Positions 11,495-23,509 of a stretch of DNA of 64,000 bases are shown in pieces. This DNA comes from Vespa crabro (taxonomy: Eukaryota; Arthropoda; Insecta; Hymenoptera; Vespidae). Position 1 is the first letter of the stretch; each line of letters opens with the position of its first letter. The notes below the pieces were generated by a model, which was not told the DNA's origin, made no database searches, and was given only the letters and a program-made list of their open reading frames with translations. Both the position numbers and the translations under genes were made by a program. The stretch covers positions 4,620,826-4,684,825 of the forward strand of contig NC_060971.1 in the NCBI RefSeq assembly GCF_910589235.1. The letters run 5' to 3'.

Positions 11495-11734
11495 ATCAGA
11501 GAGACTCTACATGCAGCACGGGTGTTCTGCGTGCCTCTGAACAAAGTCTCGCATTGTCCCTCGGCTATCTCTTTCTCGCTCTTACTCTTCTGGATGCTGG
11601 GAATGGTTAAGTGATAATAATAACAGTACGAATTTTTGGAATAGTTTATAAGACTCGTATGGGAGAAGAGAAAGAAAGATAGAGAGAATCGTGAACGTGG
11701 GGAGGAGTAGTGGAGCCTCGAGAAGAGTAAAGAA
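11495..11734. other. Short unique segment
   Basis: Mixed sequence between triplet and GAAA arrays. Nothing recognised. Confidence 0.5.
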
Positions 11735-11737
11735 GGA

Positions 11738-11788
<51 letters not shown>

Positions 11789-11902
11789 GAGAGGAAGAGG
11801 CGAAAGGAGAAGAAGAAGAAGAAGAAGAAGAAAAGAAGAAGAAGTAGAAGAAGAAGAAGAAGAAGAAAGAGAAGAAGAAGAAGAAGAAGAAGAAGAAGAA
11901 GG
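11735..11902. repeat. (GAAA)n and (GAA)n arrays
   Basis: A GAAA array at about 11735-11785 and a GAA array at about 11808-11902, both homopurine on the plus strand. The 113- and 184-codon minus-strand frames reading Ser/Phe/Leu runs are artefacts. Confidence 0.95.
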
Positions 11903-12055
11903 AGAGACTCGGTTTCTCTTCAACGCAAACGGTCGATGAGAATGCTCTCTCGGTGGGGGTGGGTGAGGAGGAACGTAGGGCAGCTCGAGGAGAAGGGGCT
12001 GGGGGCTGCTGTATAGCGGGCGAAGAGGAGAGAGGAACAGGAAAGAAGGCAGCGA

Positions 12056-12056
<1 letters not shown>

Positions 12057-12098
<42 letters not shown>

Positions 12099-12112
12099 AG
12101 AAAGAAAGAGAT
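12057..12112. repeat. (GA)n microsatellite
   Basis: GA array passing into AAAG units. Confidence 0.95.
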
Positions 12113-12295
12113 AAAGCAACACGGTTTGAGGTGAGGAGCGAAGAGAGAAGGACCGGTGAGAAGCGGAAAGGGGGTTGTCGGGGAGAGAGAGGCAAGGCAA
12201 GTGAAGCCAAGTGAAGTGAAGTGGGGCCGCGGGACGGACGCGGTGGCATTGACCCCGTATAGTAAGTAAGGTAATGTGAACAGCTAGCGCTTCTC
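12113..12295. other. GC-rich island between GA and CT arrays
   Basis: GC-rich unique sequence containing AAGTGAAG-type short direct repeats (about 12200-12222) and GTAAGTAAGGTAA words near 12262. Bracketed by GA (left) and CT (right). A promoter or a splice donor is possible but unsupported. Confidence 0.3.
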
Positions 12296-12300
12296 ATCTC

Positions 12301-12333
<33 letters not shown>

Positions 12334-12420
12334 CCTCCTGCTTTCTCTCTTTCTCACTCACTTACTCACGTATCTCTTGCCCTCTCTCTTTTTCTCTCTC
12401 TCTTTTTCTTTTTCTGCTTC
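12296..12420. repeat. (CT)n and pyrimidine-rich tract
   Basis: CT array at about 12300-12332 followed by further pyrimidine-rich sequence. Confidence 0.9.
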
Positions 12421-13196
12421 TCCATTCCTCCTCTCCTTCCTAAAGGGTTCCCATCGGATATTGTTCGGTCGGTGGGTATAGGAGGGTGACCTCAGGGTGG
12501 ACAGCGACCTCGAGAGAGCACCTTCTATCGCTCGATTCTAAAGTCGTCGTCGTCGTCATCGTGATCGTAGTCTTCCCCGTGTCTCCTCTCTTCTTCTCCA
12601 TCTCGTTAAGTCATTGGTCTTTGTTGACGGTAGGTGAAGATCACGTAGGTATGTATGGGTATATTTCCGTTCGTTAGCTATCAAACATTTAACTATATTT
12701 TCATTCGATTACTATGTGGGAAACATTTGGTTCATAAAAACCTTAACAAATTAATTTTTTTCTTTTTTTCTTCTTTTTGTTCTTCTTTTGTTTTTTTTTT
12801 TTTTTTTTTTATAATCTTTGTTTAGAGAAGAAGAAGAAGAAGGGAGAGAGAGAGGGGGGGGGGAGAGAGAGTAAAAGCCCTATTGTAAATGCCGTATAAC
12901 CAGACGATATTAGTTTTGTGCGAGAGAAAATCGTGCCGATAGGGAAGGAATAGCTTGTGCGCGAGAGCGTAGAAAACGGTGGTCGCCTTGAACGTACGCA
13001 TTGTTATAGCCTATCGCCGTTTATTACCGAACGCGTCGTTCTCCTTTCCACGAGTTTACGCAAGCGGTTGTCATCGAACAAGTCTATGGAGATCAAAACG
13101 TCGTTTTACGCATGTATGAATATATATATATATGTATTAATGTACATAGCAGTACTGTACACCCTGTATATAATAATAAATAATAACAAAAGAAAC
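12421..13196. other. Unique sequence with T-run and G-run
   Basis: Contains a small TCG triplet patch at about 12543-12562, a T-run near 12791-12810 and a G-run near 12855-12861. No gene seen. Confidence 0.5.
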
Positions 13197-13216
13197 ACTC
13201 TCTCTCTCTCTCTCTC
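13197..13216. repeat. (CT)n microsatellite
   Basis: Short CT array. Confidence 0.9.
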
Positions 13217-13658
13217 TTCTTCTCGTTCTCTTTGACTTAAATAAGAAGAGGAGGAAGAAACATGAGGGTTCGAAAAAAAGAGGGATCACGTAGGAAGCGT
13301 GAGATTAAGTAAGAAAGTTTTGATCTCAACGGGTTGATACCTCACGTCCACGTAAGGAACAGAGATAGTCATAAGATTTTACCTTTATGACTCGTAATCC
13401 CACGACTCTCTTTTTTAAACAGAAAGAAAGAGAGAGGTCAAAACTCGTACGTGTTACCAACGAAGATACAACTCGACGCTTCTACAAGCATTTTGTTAGT
13501 TTCCAAGTTTAAATTTCCCGCCAGCAGTCAGACTCAGCCGATACTTGGCGAACGCGCTCGTATACGTATTGTATATAACACCGGTACTATGCGTTGCGTT
13601 ACGACCTGCGGTTTCCCTTTAAAGCTAAAGCTTCAACGCATGCACTGATGTTACGCAT

Positions 13659-13702
<44 letters not shown>

Positions 13703-14860
13703 GTACGTACGTGGCAATCCAATGCATTCCGATGCAGCGCACGATTTTGCATTTAGACCGTGGTTACTCGCATGCCCGCCATCTTGGAGTTCACGGAGTT
13801 CACTTTTCTTTAACTCGTCGATCTCAATTTTAGATTTTAGCAAACAGATTTTGAAAAATACCTAAAGAATAATTTAATTTTTACAATGTAGAAAAAGGAA
13901 AAAGATTCGTGGTGGAAAGATTAATGATCGTGAATTAGAAATGGATGTTTTCGAATTTAATAAGAATGATTGAAGAATCCGCCACCAGGCGAGATCACGG
14001 CGCTTTCGTATCCAAGTGCAGTCACATAAGTGCAGTACTGATGCCACATAAGACGCATCGCTATGTGACGCAGAGCGCGTGGGTTGATATCATAATGTAC
14101 GGTCTATATCTGACATATCTCGATTCTGCGGGCCTAACTGCGTCATACTCAAAGTGCGCGCGCTTTTCGCGTACGTATATGTCGCCGTTTATGATGCGTT
14201 TGAAACGCGTCAACGCGTTGCCCGCGAACTTTCACTTTGTTCCTTTTATTTTTCTTTTATCGAATCATGCTATATAAAATTTCCAAATCGTATTTACATA
14301 GATTTATGAATTAATTACAACTCGTTAATCGGTTTTCATCAAAGTTTCAAGGAAATTAGATATTGGGAAGTAATATGTTTTTCAACAAAATGACGACTTA
14401 TTCTAACATTTCCTAGAGAAACATTAAATATAATAGACGATAAATCAGAACGATTTGAATTTAATTTCTTCGTGTAGCGCTATTTCTATAACCAATAATT
14501 AGTTTTCTCGGTGAAAGATGTTAAATTACTAAATCACCGTGTCGGTAAGAGGTTAAGTACGGCAAAGAAAGCTTCTATAAGCGTTTACTTACTTGCATTT
14601 GCGAGTCGAACGATTCGCGAATATACGCTTGACTCTTACCGATCTTTATTGGTGATAGAAAGTTGGCGAGATCGTTTTAGGAGCGAACGGAACAAACATA
14701 TTCGAATGAGAAGGGATATGTATGTATATATACATATGTATATATATATATATTTTTTTTTTTTTCGAGGAATCGCTATTGCAATAAAAATAAATAGACA
14801 CGCAATAATAAGTATGTACTACATACGTACATAGATAGAATAGGTATGGTTCGGTTTAGT
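13217..14860. other. Mostly unique DNA
   Basis: Includes a TA array at 13665-13697 and short TA runs near 14740. A 110-codon ATG frame at 13945-14277 is not low complexity but has no domain or splice evidence. It overlaps a local repeat in which GTCACATA (14021-14028) is mirrored by TATGTGAC (14062-14069). Confidence 0.35.
13665..13697. repeat. (TA)n microsatellite
   Basis: Uninterrupted TA array of about 32 bases. Confidence 0.95.
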
Positions 14861-15185
14861 CATAGTAGTCGCATACCGGTAAGAAAATTGAGACATCTCG
14901 CAAGGCCGCCGAGAACTCATAGTTCGAGTTGTAAATCGAAAAAAGAATGGCTGCGATCGTTGGAGCGATCGGCGACCGCCCGCACCTGCGCGCGCGTACC
15001 AATACGACACGCGGATGTAGTCTCGCGCGCATTAGCGCGCACCGACTACTGCAACCTTCAAGATCGACGTGCCGTATTTGCTCTCGACGCGCTTCGGCTA
15101 ATCTCGTGTTGCTCGAGGGCGCGCGCGCGCCACGACCTCCTTTAACGTTACGCGCCAAGCCGGACGCGCTTCTACAATACTTCTG
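14861..15185. other. GC-rich CpG island-like patch
   Basis: Dense CpG with several GCGCGC runs (near 14989, 15025, 15036 and 15119). Three overlapping frames of about 100 codons on both strands reflect the low stop frequency of GC-rich DNA rather than a recognised gene. A promoter is possible. Confidence 0.35.
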
Positions 15186-15300
15186 CGATCTTTCTTCTTT
15201 TTTCCCTCTTTCGTTCTTTTTCCTTTCTTCTTTTTTTTTCTTCCCTTAGTTCTTCTTTTTTCCTTTCTTCTGTTTTTTCTTCCCCCAACCCCCCACCCCA
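15186..15300. repeat. Pyrimidine-rich tract
   Basis: T/C-only apart from single bases, ending in a C-rich stretch. Homopyrimidine on the plus strand. Confidence 0.8.
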
Positions 15301-15848
15301 CTCCTTTCCGATTCTCCCCGATCATTCGTCGTAGTCGTAATGACGATAGTTATCGGTACGTTTGTGCTTGTAAAACTTAAACTTAATGCGCAATATAAAT
15401 AGAAAGCTGATCGTTACGTAAGAAACTCTACATACGTATATAACGAGTTAGTGCTACGTGCTTGGTATCAATCTTCGAACAAGTGGAAATGTTTCTCTTT
15501 TTATCCCTCGGGAATACATTGCTAGTTGATCGCAATTATTGATATTACAATATCGGTTTGGATACGGAACGATTACGGTATCTAACTGTGTTAGAAGAAT
15601 GTTCAAATCTTCCTTCGAGAGTGATCCCACTCGATTAGGATGATCATTATGGTATTCCTACGTGGTAGATACATAAGTGATCGAACGAGGTGTCACGTGG
15701 CAGCTCGGCATCGACTATACTCGGGCTGTTTCCTTCATGAGGATATACCGACTACTCCACATGAGGTCATGGAATTTAATAACGGACGAGGTCGGAGAGC
15801 GAGCCTGAGCACGCGCGCGCATGGTCGTGCGAGAGCTCGGTGACCAGA

Positions 15849-15852
<4 letters not shown>
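15301..15852. other. Unique sequence, nothing recognised
   Basis: Mixed-composition DNA with a CG-rich patch near 15812-15832. No gene seen. Confidence 0.5.
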
Positions 15853-15884
<32 letters not shown>

Positions 15885-15960
15885 AAGAGAAACAGAGAAG
15901 GACGACGACAACGAAGACGACGAAGACGACGAAGACTAAGAAGAAGAAGAAGAAGAGGAG
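15853..15960. repeat. (GA)n then (ACG)/(GAA) triplets
   Basis: A GA array passes into AAAG units and then ACG and GAA triplets. A continuous purine-rich block of mixed unit size. Confidence 0.9.
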
Positions 15961-16602
15961 GTTGCGCTCATTCATAGGAATTTTACAGGTTGTCAGGCAG
16001 GTTTGACCGGCCTTTGTCATGGAGGTAACGCGGAGGAGAGGAGCCACGGAGTGAGAGATATCTGTCCGGCCACAGGAGGACGAATCACGGATGAATTTAG
16101 ACACGGCATACCTGAAGACCACCGTAGCACACAACAAAACGTGACCCGAGAGAGTTTCACTACTCTTTGATTCTTTGAAGAGCAGGAAGCTGCTCTCCAA
16201 TATATACCTATATATCTAAAGTAGATTTATTGGACATCTAATATTAATATTTACATATTAAAATATGCAAAATTATGAAAATGCCACTAGGAAGAAAGTG
16301 AACGCGAATATCCTAAATCCTTATTTACTTGGCGTTCAAAGCCATACTTTAGATCACTATATACGATGGGGAAAATAATTGTACTGTTTACCCTACGTGT
16401 GCTAATACACGTTGTAAGTACGGTATATACAATACCAGCGAAAGATATCCCATGCCGAGGCTCACGGAGGACTCGTGAACCGCCTCTTTTATCCGGGGCG
16501 CAATTGAGTCAACGGCCTTTCGAAAGAAGTAACGGTATACGATTATTACTCCTACCGAGTCCTATACTCACGAAACTCAACATTCGCGTGCACGCGCGCG
16601 CA
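15961..16602. other. Unique sequence around the candidate exon
   Basis: AT-rich unique DNA, turning CpG-rich near 16580-16602. Apart from the weak exon candidate at 16366, nothing is recognised. Confidence 0.4.
16366..16413 (+). CDS. Weak candidate first coding exon with signal peptide
   Basis: An ATG at 16366 opens a frame whose first 22 residues look like a secretory signal: MGK, then the hydrophobic run IIVLFTLRVLIHVV. A consensus splice donor GTAAGT begins at 16414, immediately after the hydrophobic segment. This arrangement is typical of insect secreted-peptide genes. Unspliced, the frame continues to 16638 with basic residues (SRR) before running into a GA microsatellite. No matching second exon, promoter or homologue is recognised, and chance is a serious alternative. 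Confidence 0.2.
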
Positions 16603-16654
16603 CAGGAGAGAGAGAGAGAGAGAGAGAGCCTTCCATAGCATGCTTTTATGGATG

Positions 16655-16715
<61 letters not shown>

Positions 16716-16716
16716 T
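16603..16716. repeat. Two (GA)n arrays
   Basis: GA at about 16606-16628 and at 16659-16716, separated by 30 unique bases. Confidence 0.95.
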
Positions 16717-17348
16717 ATAGAGTAAGTAGACAACATTTTACACAAACAACACGGTGACAGATCGGCACCTTTAACAGAGCCCGTTCGCCAAGTGAAACGA
16801 AACGTTCGCTTCGTTACGTGTCCTGTCTCTCTTATCGTGATATAGGACTATATGATCTCTGGAGTCCTTCGAATTAAATGTATTATAACGAAATATATCG
16901 TAGATTTATTAGACCTAGTCGCAAAAGGCTATCTATCGATGTCCCGATAAAACTCGTTTAGATCCGTTATTGTTAAGTTGTTAGCGAACACAGAAGCAGT
17001 TCGTAAAGTCAGAGAGAACAGGCTGTGGTATACCAACGATGACCGCGGAAGGCCGCGAGTAGGGTTGGGAGTGGGGGGAAATGCTCTCCAACTGGGTGGA
17101 AAAAAGAGAAATCGATGTCAAGATGGGGAGATCGATGTCCTATAAAGAAAATATCTGCGTTTCGACAAATCGGCTCCTTTGGCAAGATATATCAAGTTCG
17201 TTTATTTGATGCCTTCGATAATAGTAACGAGGCCGAATTAAGTCTTACAATTTTTCTTTGGTCTATTATTCGATGATATATAAATCGAAAATCGTTCTTT
17301 TGTTCGGATCAATTATTTTTTAAAAGGCCAATAGAATTATATATTCAA

Positions 17349-17381
<33 letters not shown>

Positions 17382-17829
17382 TATGCAGTTCGTCTTAGAC
17401 ATTCCTATTTTATCGATCGGATAAGTCGAATGCCGAGAAAGTAAAAAGGCAAATTAGAAGAGTGCACTTTGATGTACTTAGCCATCTTAGTGCTCTTATT
17501 CGATCGAGGTACAACGTGAATGGACCGCACTCATAATCCCTATTAATAAAAACGCATTTATCCCTTCGCCCTCGGTCGTTCTCTCGGCACGAGGAGACGA
17601 AGAACGCATTCCAGCGTGCAGTCCGCCGACGATCTGCATTCGCAGAAAAGGACGAAGAAGTCGTGGAAGCGAGCAAAACGAATTAGCATCCCGATCGTTC
17701 CAAGCGGACCGCCCCCTCTCTTTTTCTCTTTCTCTTTTCGTCCTCCCTGCTTCTCCAGAGTACTCGTAAGATACTCTCGTATACGTTCTCGTACCTGTAC
17801 GTGAGAAACAAGAAACTCTGAGAGATAGT
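16717..17829. other. Unique sequence with a TTTC array
   Basis: About 1.1 kb, mostly unique. A (TTTC)n array lies at 17351-17383. Frames at 17410-17804 have no recognised domain. Confidence 0.5.
17351..17383. repeat. (TTTC)n microsatellite
   Basis: About eight TTTC units. Confidence 0.95.
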
Positions 17830-17843
17830 CTCTCTCTCTCTCC

Positions 17844-17885
<42 letters not shown>

Positions 17886-17893
17886 TTACCTCC
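17830..17893. repeat. (CT)n microsatellite
   Basis: CT array of about 55 bases with CCCT interruptions. Confidence 0.95.
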
Positions 17894-18879
17894 CCCCTCC
17901 CTTTTTTACTCTTTTACATACGTATGCATGTATCGCAGACGAGCAGGACTCGCAGCAAAGAGGTAAAAGAGAAGAGGAAAGTAGCGACGATGGCATAAAT
18001 CACTTGAGTCTCGATGCCTGACGAACCTATCTCCATAGACGGTAATAATAACGCGAAGCCTCGCCAAGTTTGAAATAAACGTGTCTTGAGTAGTCTGGCT
18101 ACTCAGATATTTTTTTTCTTTGACTTTTGTTCGGTAAGTAAATCTGTATACATACTGCAGGTAAAGCGTTGCAACTCAGATATTATTTACGGGTAAGGTG
18201 GCTCGTTAACCGGTGATCCGTTTCGTGATTTCTCGCTCATGGCTCTTTCATCGCGAGAGAAGTTGTGTAGGTGGGCGCTCTCTCGCGTTGATAGAAGGAG
18301 GGGGTGGAATCTTGGACATGGCGGCCGTACGGCTAATGCGTCGCTATACCCGTTCAGCGATGTTTGTTTGAGAAGCACTTTTGGCCGGATCATTGACTCC
18401 TTTTCAATCCACAGCAGACTTGTAGCAGCGCTGCGCCGGATTAGAAGTGGGACTTAAAGAATGATTTCACATTGAGCTTTGTACCTCGAGGATCTCGGGC
18501 GTGTGGCAAAGCGAAAGGCGGTAGGAGAGTTCGAGTTTAAATTACGGTTCAACCGATTTCTTCGAATAACTCGGAGAAAACGCCGAAGCAGGTACGACGC
18601 ATCGAATTGGAACGTATCTTTCGTAAATGACGACATAACGTGTCTATCGGATAGTTATCCTCTTTATTTACTCCAACTTTGCCATTTCTTTCGACGCTTT
18701 ATATTGCGACATGTCCGAGATATTTTCAATTCTCCAACTATTTGGTGAACGATTGAAACAGAGTCAACGCACTTGCCGAGTCCGACAGAAATTTGCCGTC
18801 AACGAGCAATAAAATTGCAATGGACGTTCCGTAATTTTAAATAAAACTGAAAGTAGTCAAGTTCTTTTCGTGTTTGAAG
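17894..18879. other. Unique sequence with a GC-rich patch
   Basis: 18180-18460 is GC-rich and holds an ATG frame of 72 codons (18239-18457). It has mixed residues but no domain, no signal peptide and no splice support. The sequence around 18313-18330 reads ACATGGCGGCCGTACGG, a GCCAT-type word (Pho/YY1-like). No gene assigned. Confidence 0.3.
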
Positions 18880-19375
18880 AATAAAAGAAACAAAAAAGAC
18901 AAAGAAAAAGAAAAGAAGAAGAAGAAGGAGAAAAAGAAAAGAACAGAAAAGAAATTATTCGCGGCCGAAGTGTCGGCTGTAGCGGGTGTAGAGGGGGAAA
19001 CGATATCTGAATCGCTCGACCATGAGACGATCCCTGAATAACAGTCGCACATGGCGCGGCTAGTGGGATGATTCATGGTCGTTGAATCGACGCGACCTCG
19101 AGGAGATGCAGAGTGAAAATAATTTATCCGCGTTGTGACCGACGCTCCTTTGTCCGTTGGGAGCGGCATGGCGGTCTAATTCGATCGATACCTTCCCTCT
19201 CTATCTTTCTCTCGCTCTCTCGTTCTGTCTCTCTGACATCATATCCGTACGCGTAGTATAGGACACGCGACGACGTCTATACATAAGCCACGCATACGAG
19301 CAAACGTTTGTATATACGTATGTAGAACATGAGTATGATTACAATATCAGAAGATGATCAAAAAAAAAAAAAACA
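18880..19375. other. Purine-rich patch and unique sequence
   Basis: 18880-18955 is AAAG/GAA-rich; the remainder is unique. The minus-strand frame at 18837-19169 ends in the low-complexity patch. Confidence 0.5.
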
Positions 19376-19412
19376 AAGAGGGGGAGAGAGAGAGAGAGAA
19401 AGAGAGAAAGTC
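19376..19412. repeat. (GA)n microsatellite
   Basis: GA array with AAAG interruptions. Confidence 0.9.
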
Positions 19413-19670
19413 AGATCCTCAGCGCAGAGGATTTCGCGGTGGCTGGCATTGCCGCGTACCGGTCGATTTACGCGCTCGTTTGCAGGTATGCCAAGCATGT
19501 AAGGTCTCTAACGCTGAAACGCCGGTCGTCCGGACAAAACGAGTGGGAGGAAGGGCAGCCGCAGGTTGACGAGAGGCGAGAGAGGTGGGAGGAACCCGTG
19601 TAAGAGGGTGGAAAGAGGAAGGAATTGGATGGGAGTGAGAAGGTAGAAAGAAGGAGAGAACTCCTCACTC
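19413..19670. other. Unique GC-rich island between GA and CT arrays
   Basis: Unique GC-rich sequence followed by a purine-rich shoulder (19565-19655). No gene recognised. One of several islands bracketed by GA and CT. Confidence 0.4.
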
Positions 19671-19696
19671 TACTCTCTTTCTCTTTCTTTTTCTCT

Positions 19697-19743
<47 letters not shown>
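19671..19743. repeat. (CT)n microsatellite
   Basis: CTTT units pass into a pure CT array of about 45 bases. Confidence 0.95.
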
Positions 19744-19744
<1 letters not shown>

Positions 19745-20737
19745 AGGGAGTGCATTGCTTGCGCACACCTACACAGAAAAGGCCAGCTACACACTGGACG
19801 GGGGAAGGCACATGGTTACGTAGCAGCTCGTTGCCTGACTGTCCCGACTCATGCCCTGCTGGCACGACACACTCTTTAAAACTCGACGTAGGAGATACGC
19901 CGAGTGTGTTTGAGAGAGAAGAGACTAACCGGCAACGAGGACGGTGGGAAGGAAAGCAAAGAAAGAGAAAGACAGTAAGTTGAAAAGAAAGGAGACGAGG
20001 AAAGAAGAGGAAAGAAAAAGAATGCATTTGGATTACTCGATAGAAAGAGAGAAACGAGTAGGTGGGTATGTTAAAAAAAGTTAGGGAGCGGGTGGGAGTC
20101 CCCGAGACTGACCGGACAAGACGATGAGGACGACGAACGAAAGAACCAACAGCAACTCTGCTTATATTATAGAACACACTATCGAGAAGATATAACCACC
20201 AGCGCCACGCTACGGTGGGAATTCGTTTCTCTGGGCTCGCGCTAGTTACATGGGTTCATAGTATGCCCGGTATTTACTAAATAAACCATTAAATATAAAG
20301 TATAATCGAATATAAATTAATAAAATATTTTTGTATAAAACATTATGTGGTAATTTGTATCGGCCATTAATCATCCTGGATTTGTTTATCACATATTTAT
20401 CTTTATAATGAAATAATAATTAAAATTGAGATTACTTTACTACGAGTGGAATTAGCACTTTGAACCCAGCACGATGTCTTCGGGCAATATTGAATCCTGC
20501 AAAATCATCGGCTACTAACGTGCGATGAAGATGTGGTAAATATATGAATAAGAACGCATTTGAGCATTGGTTATCTGTATAGGTACGCATGTGAGCACGT
20601 AAGAACGTACTTATACATTGTATGCCTTTCTGCTTCTGAAAATCGCGTGCAAGTAGTCGGAGGAGACGGCGGCAGGTGGACGCGCGCACACACGCGGTGT
20701 GGACGAACGGAGAAGGGAAAATAATGTTCCGGGGGAT
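19744..20737. other. Unique sequence, no gene
   Basis: Purine-rich 19920-20030; AT-rich and unique from 20240. Frames seen on both strands lack domains. Confidence 0.45.
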
Positions 20738-20786
20738 ATACATACATATATACATACGTACATACGTACATACGTACATACGTATA
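20738..20786. repeat. (TACATACG)n array
   Basis: ACATACGT-type octamer built from alternating TACA and TACG tetramers; highly self-complementary. Confidence 0.9.
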
Positions 20787-21420
20787 TCGCGCATGCGAAA
20801 TTCCTTTTGCTTTCTCTCGACTGCCAAGCGAAGTGGCTTTGGGACAGCGTACGACGTTTGTCGTGCGTTACCGATGATTTTTCAGTTTTTCTTTTTTTTT
20901 CTTTTCTTTTCTTTACTTTTCTTTTTTGTTTTCTCATCATTCGATTAAATCCAAGAGATTAGAGTTCGCAAGGCTCGTTCAAACAAGCGCGCTTTCTTTC
21001 TTTTCGACCAATCATAGGAAATAGAAACGAAAGTGCAAACGGATAAATTATCTTATACGATGAAGATATTGTTAGTATCAATCAACGATGATTAGTACAG
21101 AATTAAGGTGAAGTTAATGTAGAATAACTGTTGCGCTAATATAAATAATGTCGGTTAAAACCTGCGCGTAGGGTTAAAGGAAGAACAAGAAATGCAGGAA
21201 GAAAAAAATAAAGGGAAAGAGAAAGAGAGTGTAAGAGAGGAGGGCAGCTGGGTGGCGTAAGGTTCTCAGGTAGGTAGGTAGGCAGGGAACATTTAGACAG
21301 ACGTGCTTTCGCGGCGTCGTGCACACCGAGATTCGTGGCCGTTCGCCGATCGTTGACACGGGGGCCCCGAGAGCACTCGACTGCATTATCGCGGCCGTGC
21401 GAACAGGTAACAACCTCGCG
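20787..21420. other. Unique sequence with T-rich patch
   Basis: T/C-rich 20880-20935 and purine-rich 21177-21245; otherwise unique. A short GTAG repeat lies near 21270-21285. No gene seen. Confidence 0.5.
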
Positions 21421-21510
21421 ATCTCTCTCTCTCTCTCTCTCTCTTTCTCTTTCTCTTTCTCTTTCTCTCCCTTTTTCTCTCTTTCTCTTTCTTCTATCTC
21501 TGTCTTTCTA
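21421..21510. repeat. (CT)n/(CTTT)n array
   Basis: CT array followed by CTTTCT hexamers. Confidence 0.95.
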
Positions 21511-22773
21511 GCCCTCTTGCCCACCACCATACGTAGCATCCCTTTACTCTTCCTTCCCCACTCTTTTACTCGCCGGTGCGCGCGCGCTCTCGTGCGTTGA
21601 GCGCGAACGAGGGGCTATTTTCTTATGCCGGACCCGTCTCCACGCGCTCGGCAAACAAATACCCGACAAAACGGTCCCTCGCGGCACGAGCTCTTTCGTG
21701 CGCTCGCGCGCGCGACCAAGCGAGCGAGGTTATCCTTGCGCGGCAAGCTAATGTCGATATGTCGTTTAACGATTAAAGAAACAAAGGGAAAGAGAGAGAG
21801 AGAGAGAGAGCGAGAGAAAGAGAAAAAATGGAAGAGAGAAAATAAAGAAATCTATACAGTTTTCCTTATTTCACATCGAATTTAATCGGCTCGATGATTT
21901 CTCATACTTTCGTGGGATACTTGCTCCATGCTCGGCTAACTCGACCGTTATTTATTTACCGTACTCACTCGTTGATCCATTTTCCTTCTCGAGTAAGCCT
22001 TACGGTTCAAATCAAATGACTGTCATGAATGACACAGTTATGCCAGTCCAAAGGAAAATGTTATTAATACTTTTAACGTTTTCCCTGAAGTAGATAACAG
22101 GTTAAGGATTCAAAGTAACGAATCCGCGTTATATATTTGCTTAGACAAGACAAATACATCTCAACGATCCCGATCAGCTTTTGGCACGCGGCAATGTTAA
22201 AACAGCATCACATTGATTCGAAAGTTTACCGCTTTCGCCCGAGCCCGAATGAAAGTATGGCTTGGTTCTAATGCATTTCAAAGAAAAATGGACGATCTCA
22301 CGTGACGCGGTCTAGACGAGCGTGTTTCCACGAAAAGGCTTGATATCGTTACACGCAACGGCTCTTGGAAATCTTAACCTATTAACGTTTGATTGAATAG
22401 TTTGATAAAAAGAAAAATCTAAGAATCCCGTTGAAGTATCTAAGCGTATTATTTCAATAGCCAATTTCTTTGATAACAATATCGAAAGCATCGTACGTCA
22501 TATGTAAGATAATGAAATCCAAGGAAGAATTCGATAACGTTAATTGTAAAAGGAGGTTAAACGGCAAGTTAAATGTATCGATCTAGAAACTTCCTTCCGT
22601 TCAAATTCCCCGGGCGTCGTCCTTTCACACGCCTCTACACCGGCCGAACGAATCGCTGTCGTCAGTAGGAACCCTGAGTTGCGCCGGCAAAAGAGAACGA
22701 GAGAAATAATAGATTCTCCAATCGGTTTTGGGGCGGTGAGAGGCGGAGGAATAACGTGGCACGGGCCACAAGC
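21511..22773. other. Unique sequence with GC-rich start and GA array
   Basis: CpG-rich 21570-21740, a GA array at about 21786-21835, then AT-rich unique DNA. No gene seen. Confidence 0.45.
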
Positions 22774-22774
22774 T

Positions 22775-22811
<37 letters not shown>

Positions 22812-22846
22812 TGATGACGACGACAACGACGACGACGACAACAACC
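22774..22846. repeat. (ACG)n trinucleotide array
   Basis: ACG triplets with ATG and ACA interruptions toward the right end. Poly-Asp, poly-Thr, poly-Val and poly-Arg frames here are artefacts. Confidence 0.95.
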
Positions 22847-23400
22847 AAGTGGAGGGCGTCGAAACCGGAAGTGGTCCATCGAGAATGGGAGTTGCCTTGA
22901 CAACCGCGATCTGCTTTAACTCCCGCTCGATCGTCCCGTCGTCATCGGCCGTCTCTCTTTCGCGTCATTCGAAAGCAGTCTATTATTTGGGGTCGCTGCA
23001 TCCTCCTCTGCGAGACTCGACAATTCGTACTTTTGCTTCCTCTCTCTCTCTCTCGCTCTTTCTCTCCCCCTCCCCTTTTCTGTATAAGTGCCGACGACGT
23101 GCGTGTTCGCTCTCTCGCGTGCACGCGCGCGCGCGCGCGCGCCACTACCGAACACACGAAATACAACTCTCACAGCTGTGCCGATCCCTCTACCGATTCT
23201 TTCCGATCTACCCCGAACCTCACCGAATCTTTCTGTCCGAACGCGTCTGCTCGTGCCACCGGGGACGGACGCGCGTCCATCGCTCGAGGACAGAGAACAG
23301 GATTGTTCGCGCGTCATCGGTTTAACCAACATCATTTCATACAAATAAACATCTAAAAGATGACGAATAGTCCAAGGAATATAACAAAAAGGTCATTCCT
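22847..23400. other. GC-rich unique island with a (CG)n run
   Basis: GC-rich unique sequence with a short CT array near 23041 and an alternating CG run at about 23121-23142. Overlapping frames of up to 189 codons arise from GC richness. No recognised gene. Confidence 0.35.
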
Positions 23401-23509
23401 CTGTTAATCTTCGTCCTACAAATATATAAACATATATGTATATATATGTATGTATATATAAATATATATAGTTTAGAAAGTAATACAGTATCGAAACGAT
23501 CACATTCTA

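Noticed and set aside
11646..12200. 184-codon minus-strand frame
   Set aside because: Complement of GAAA, GAA and GA arrays.
22540..23325. Overlapping frames around the ACG array (up to 189 codons)
   Set aside because: Triplet repeat plus GC-rich DNA keeps several frames open at once. No recognised domain.
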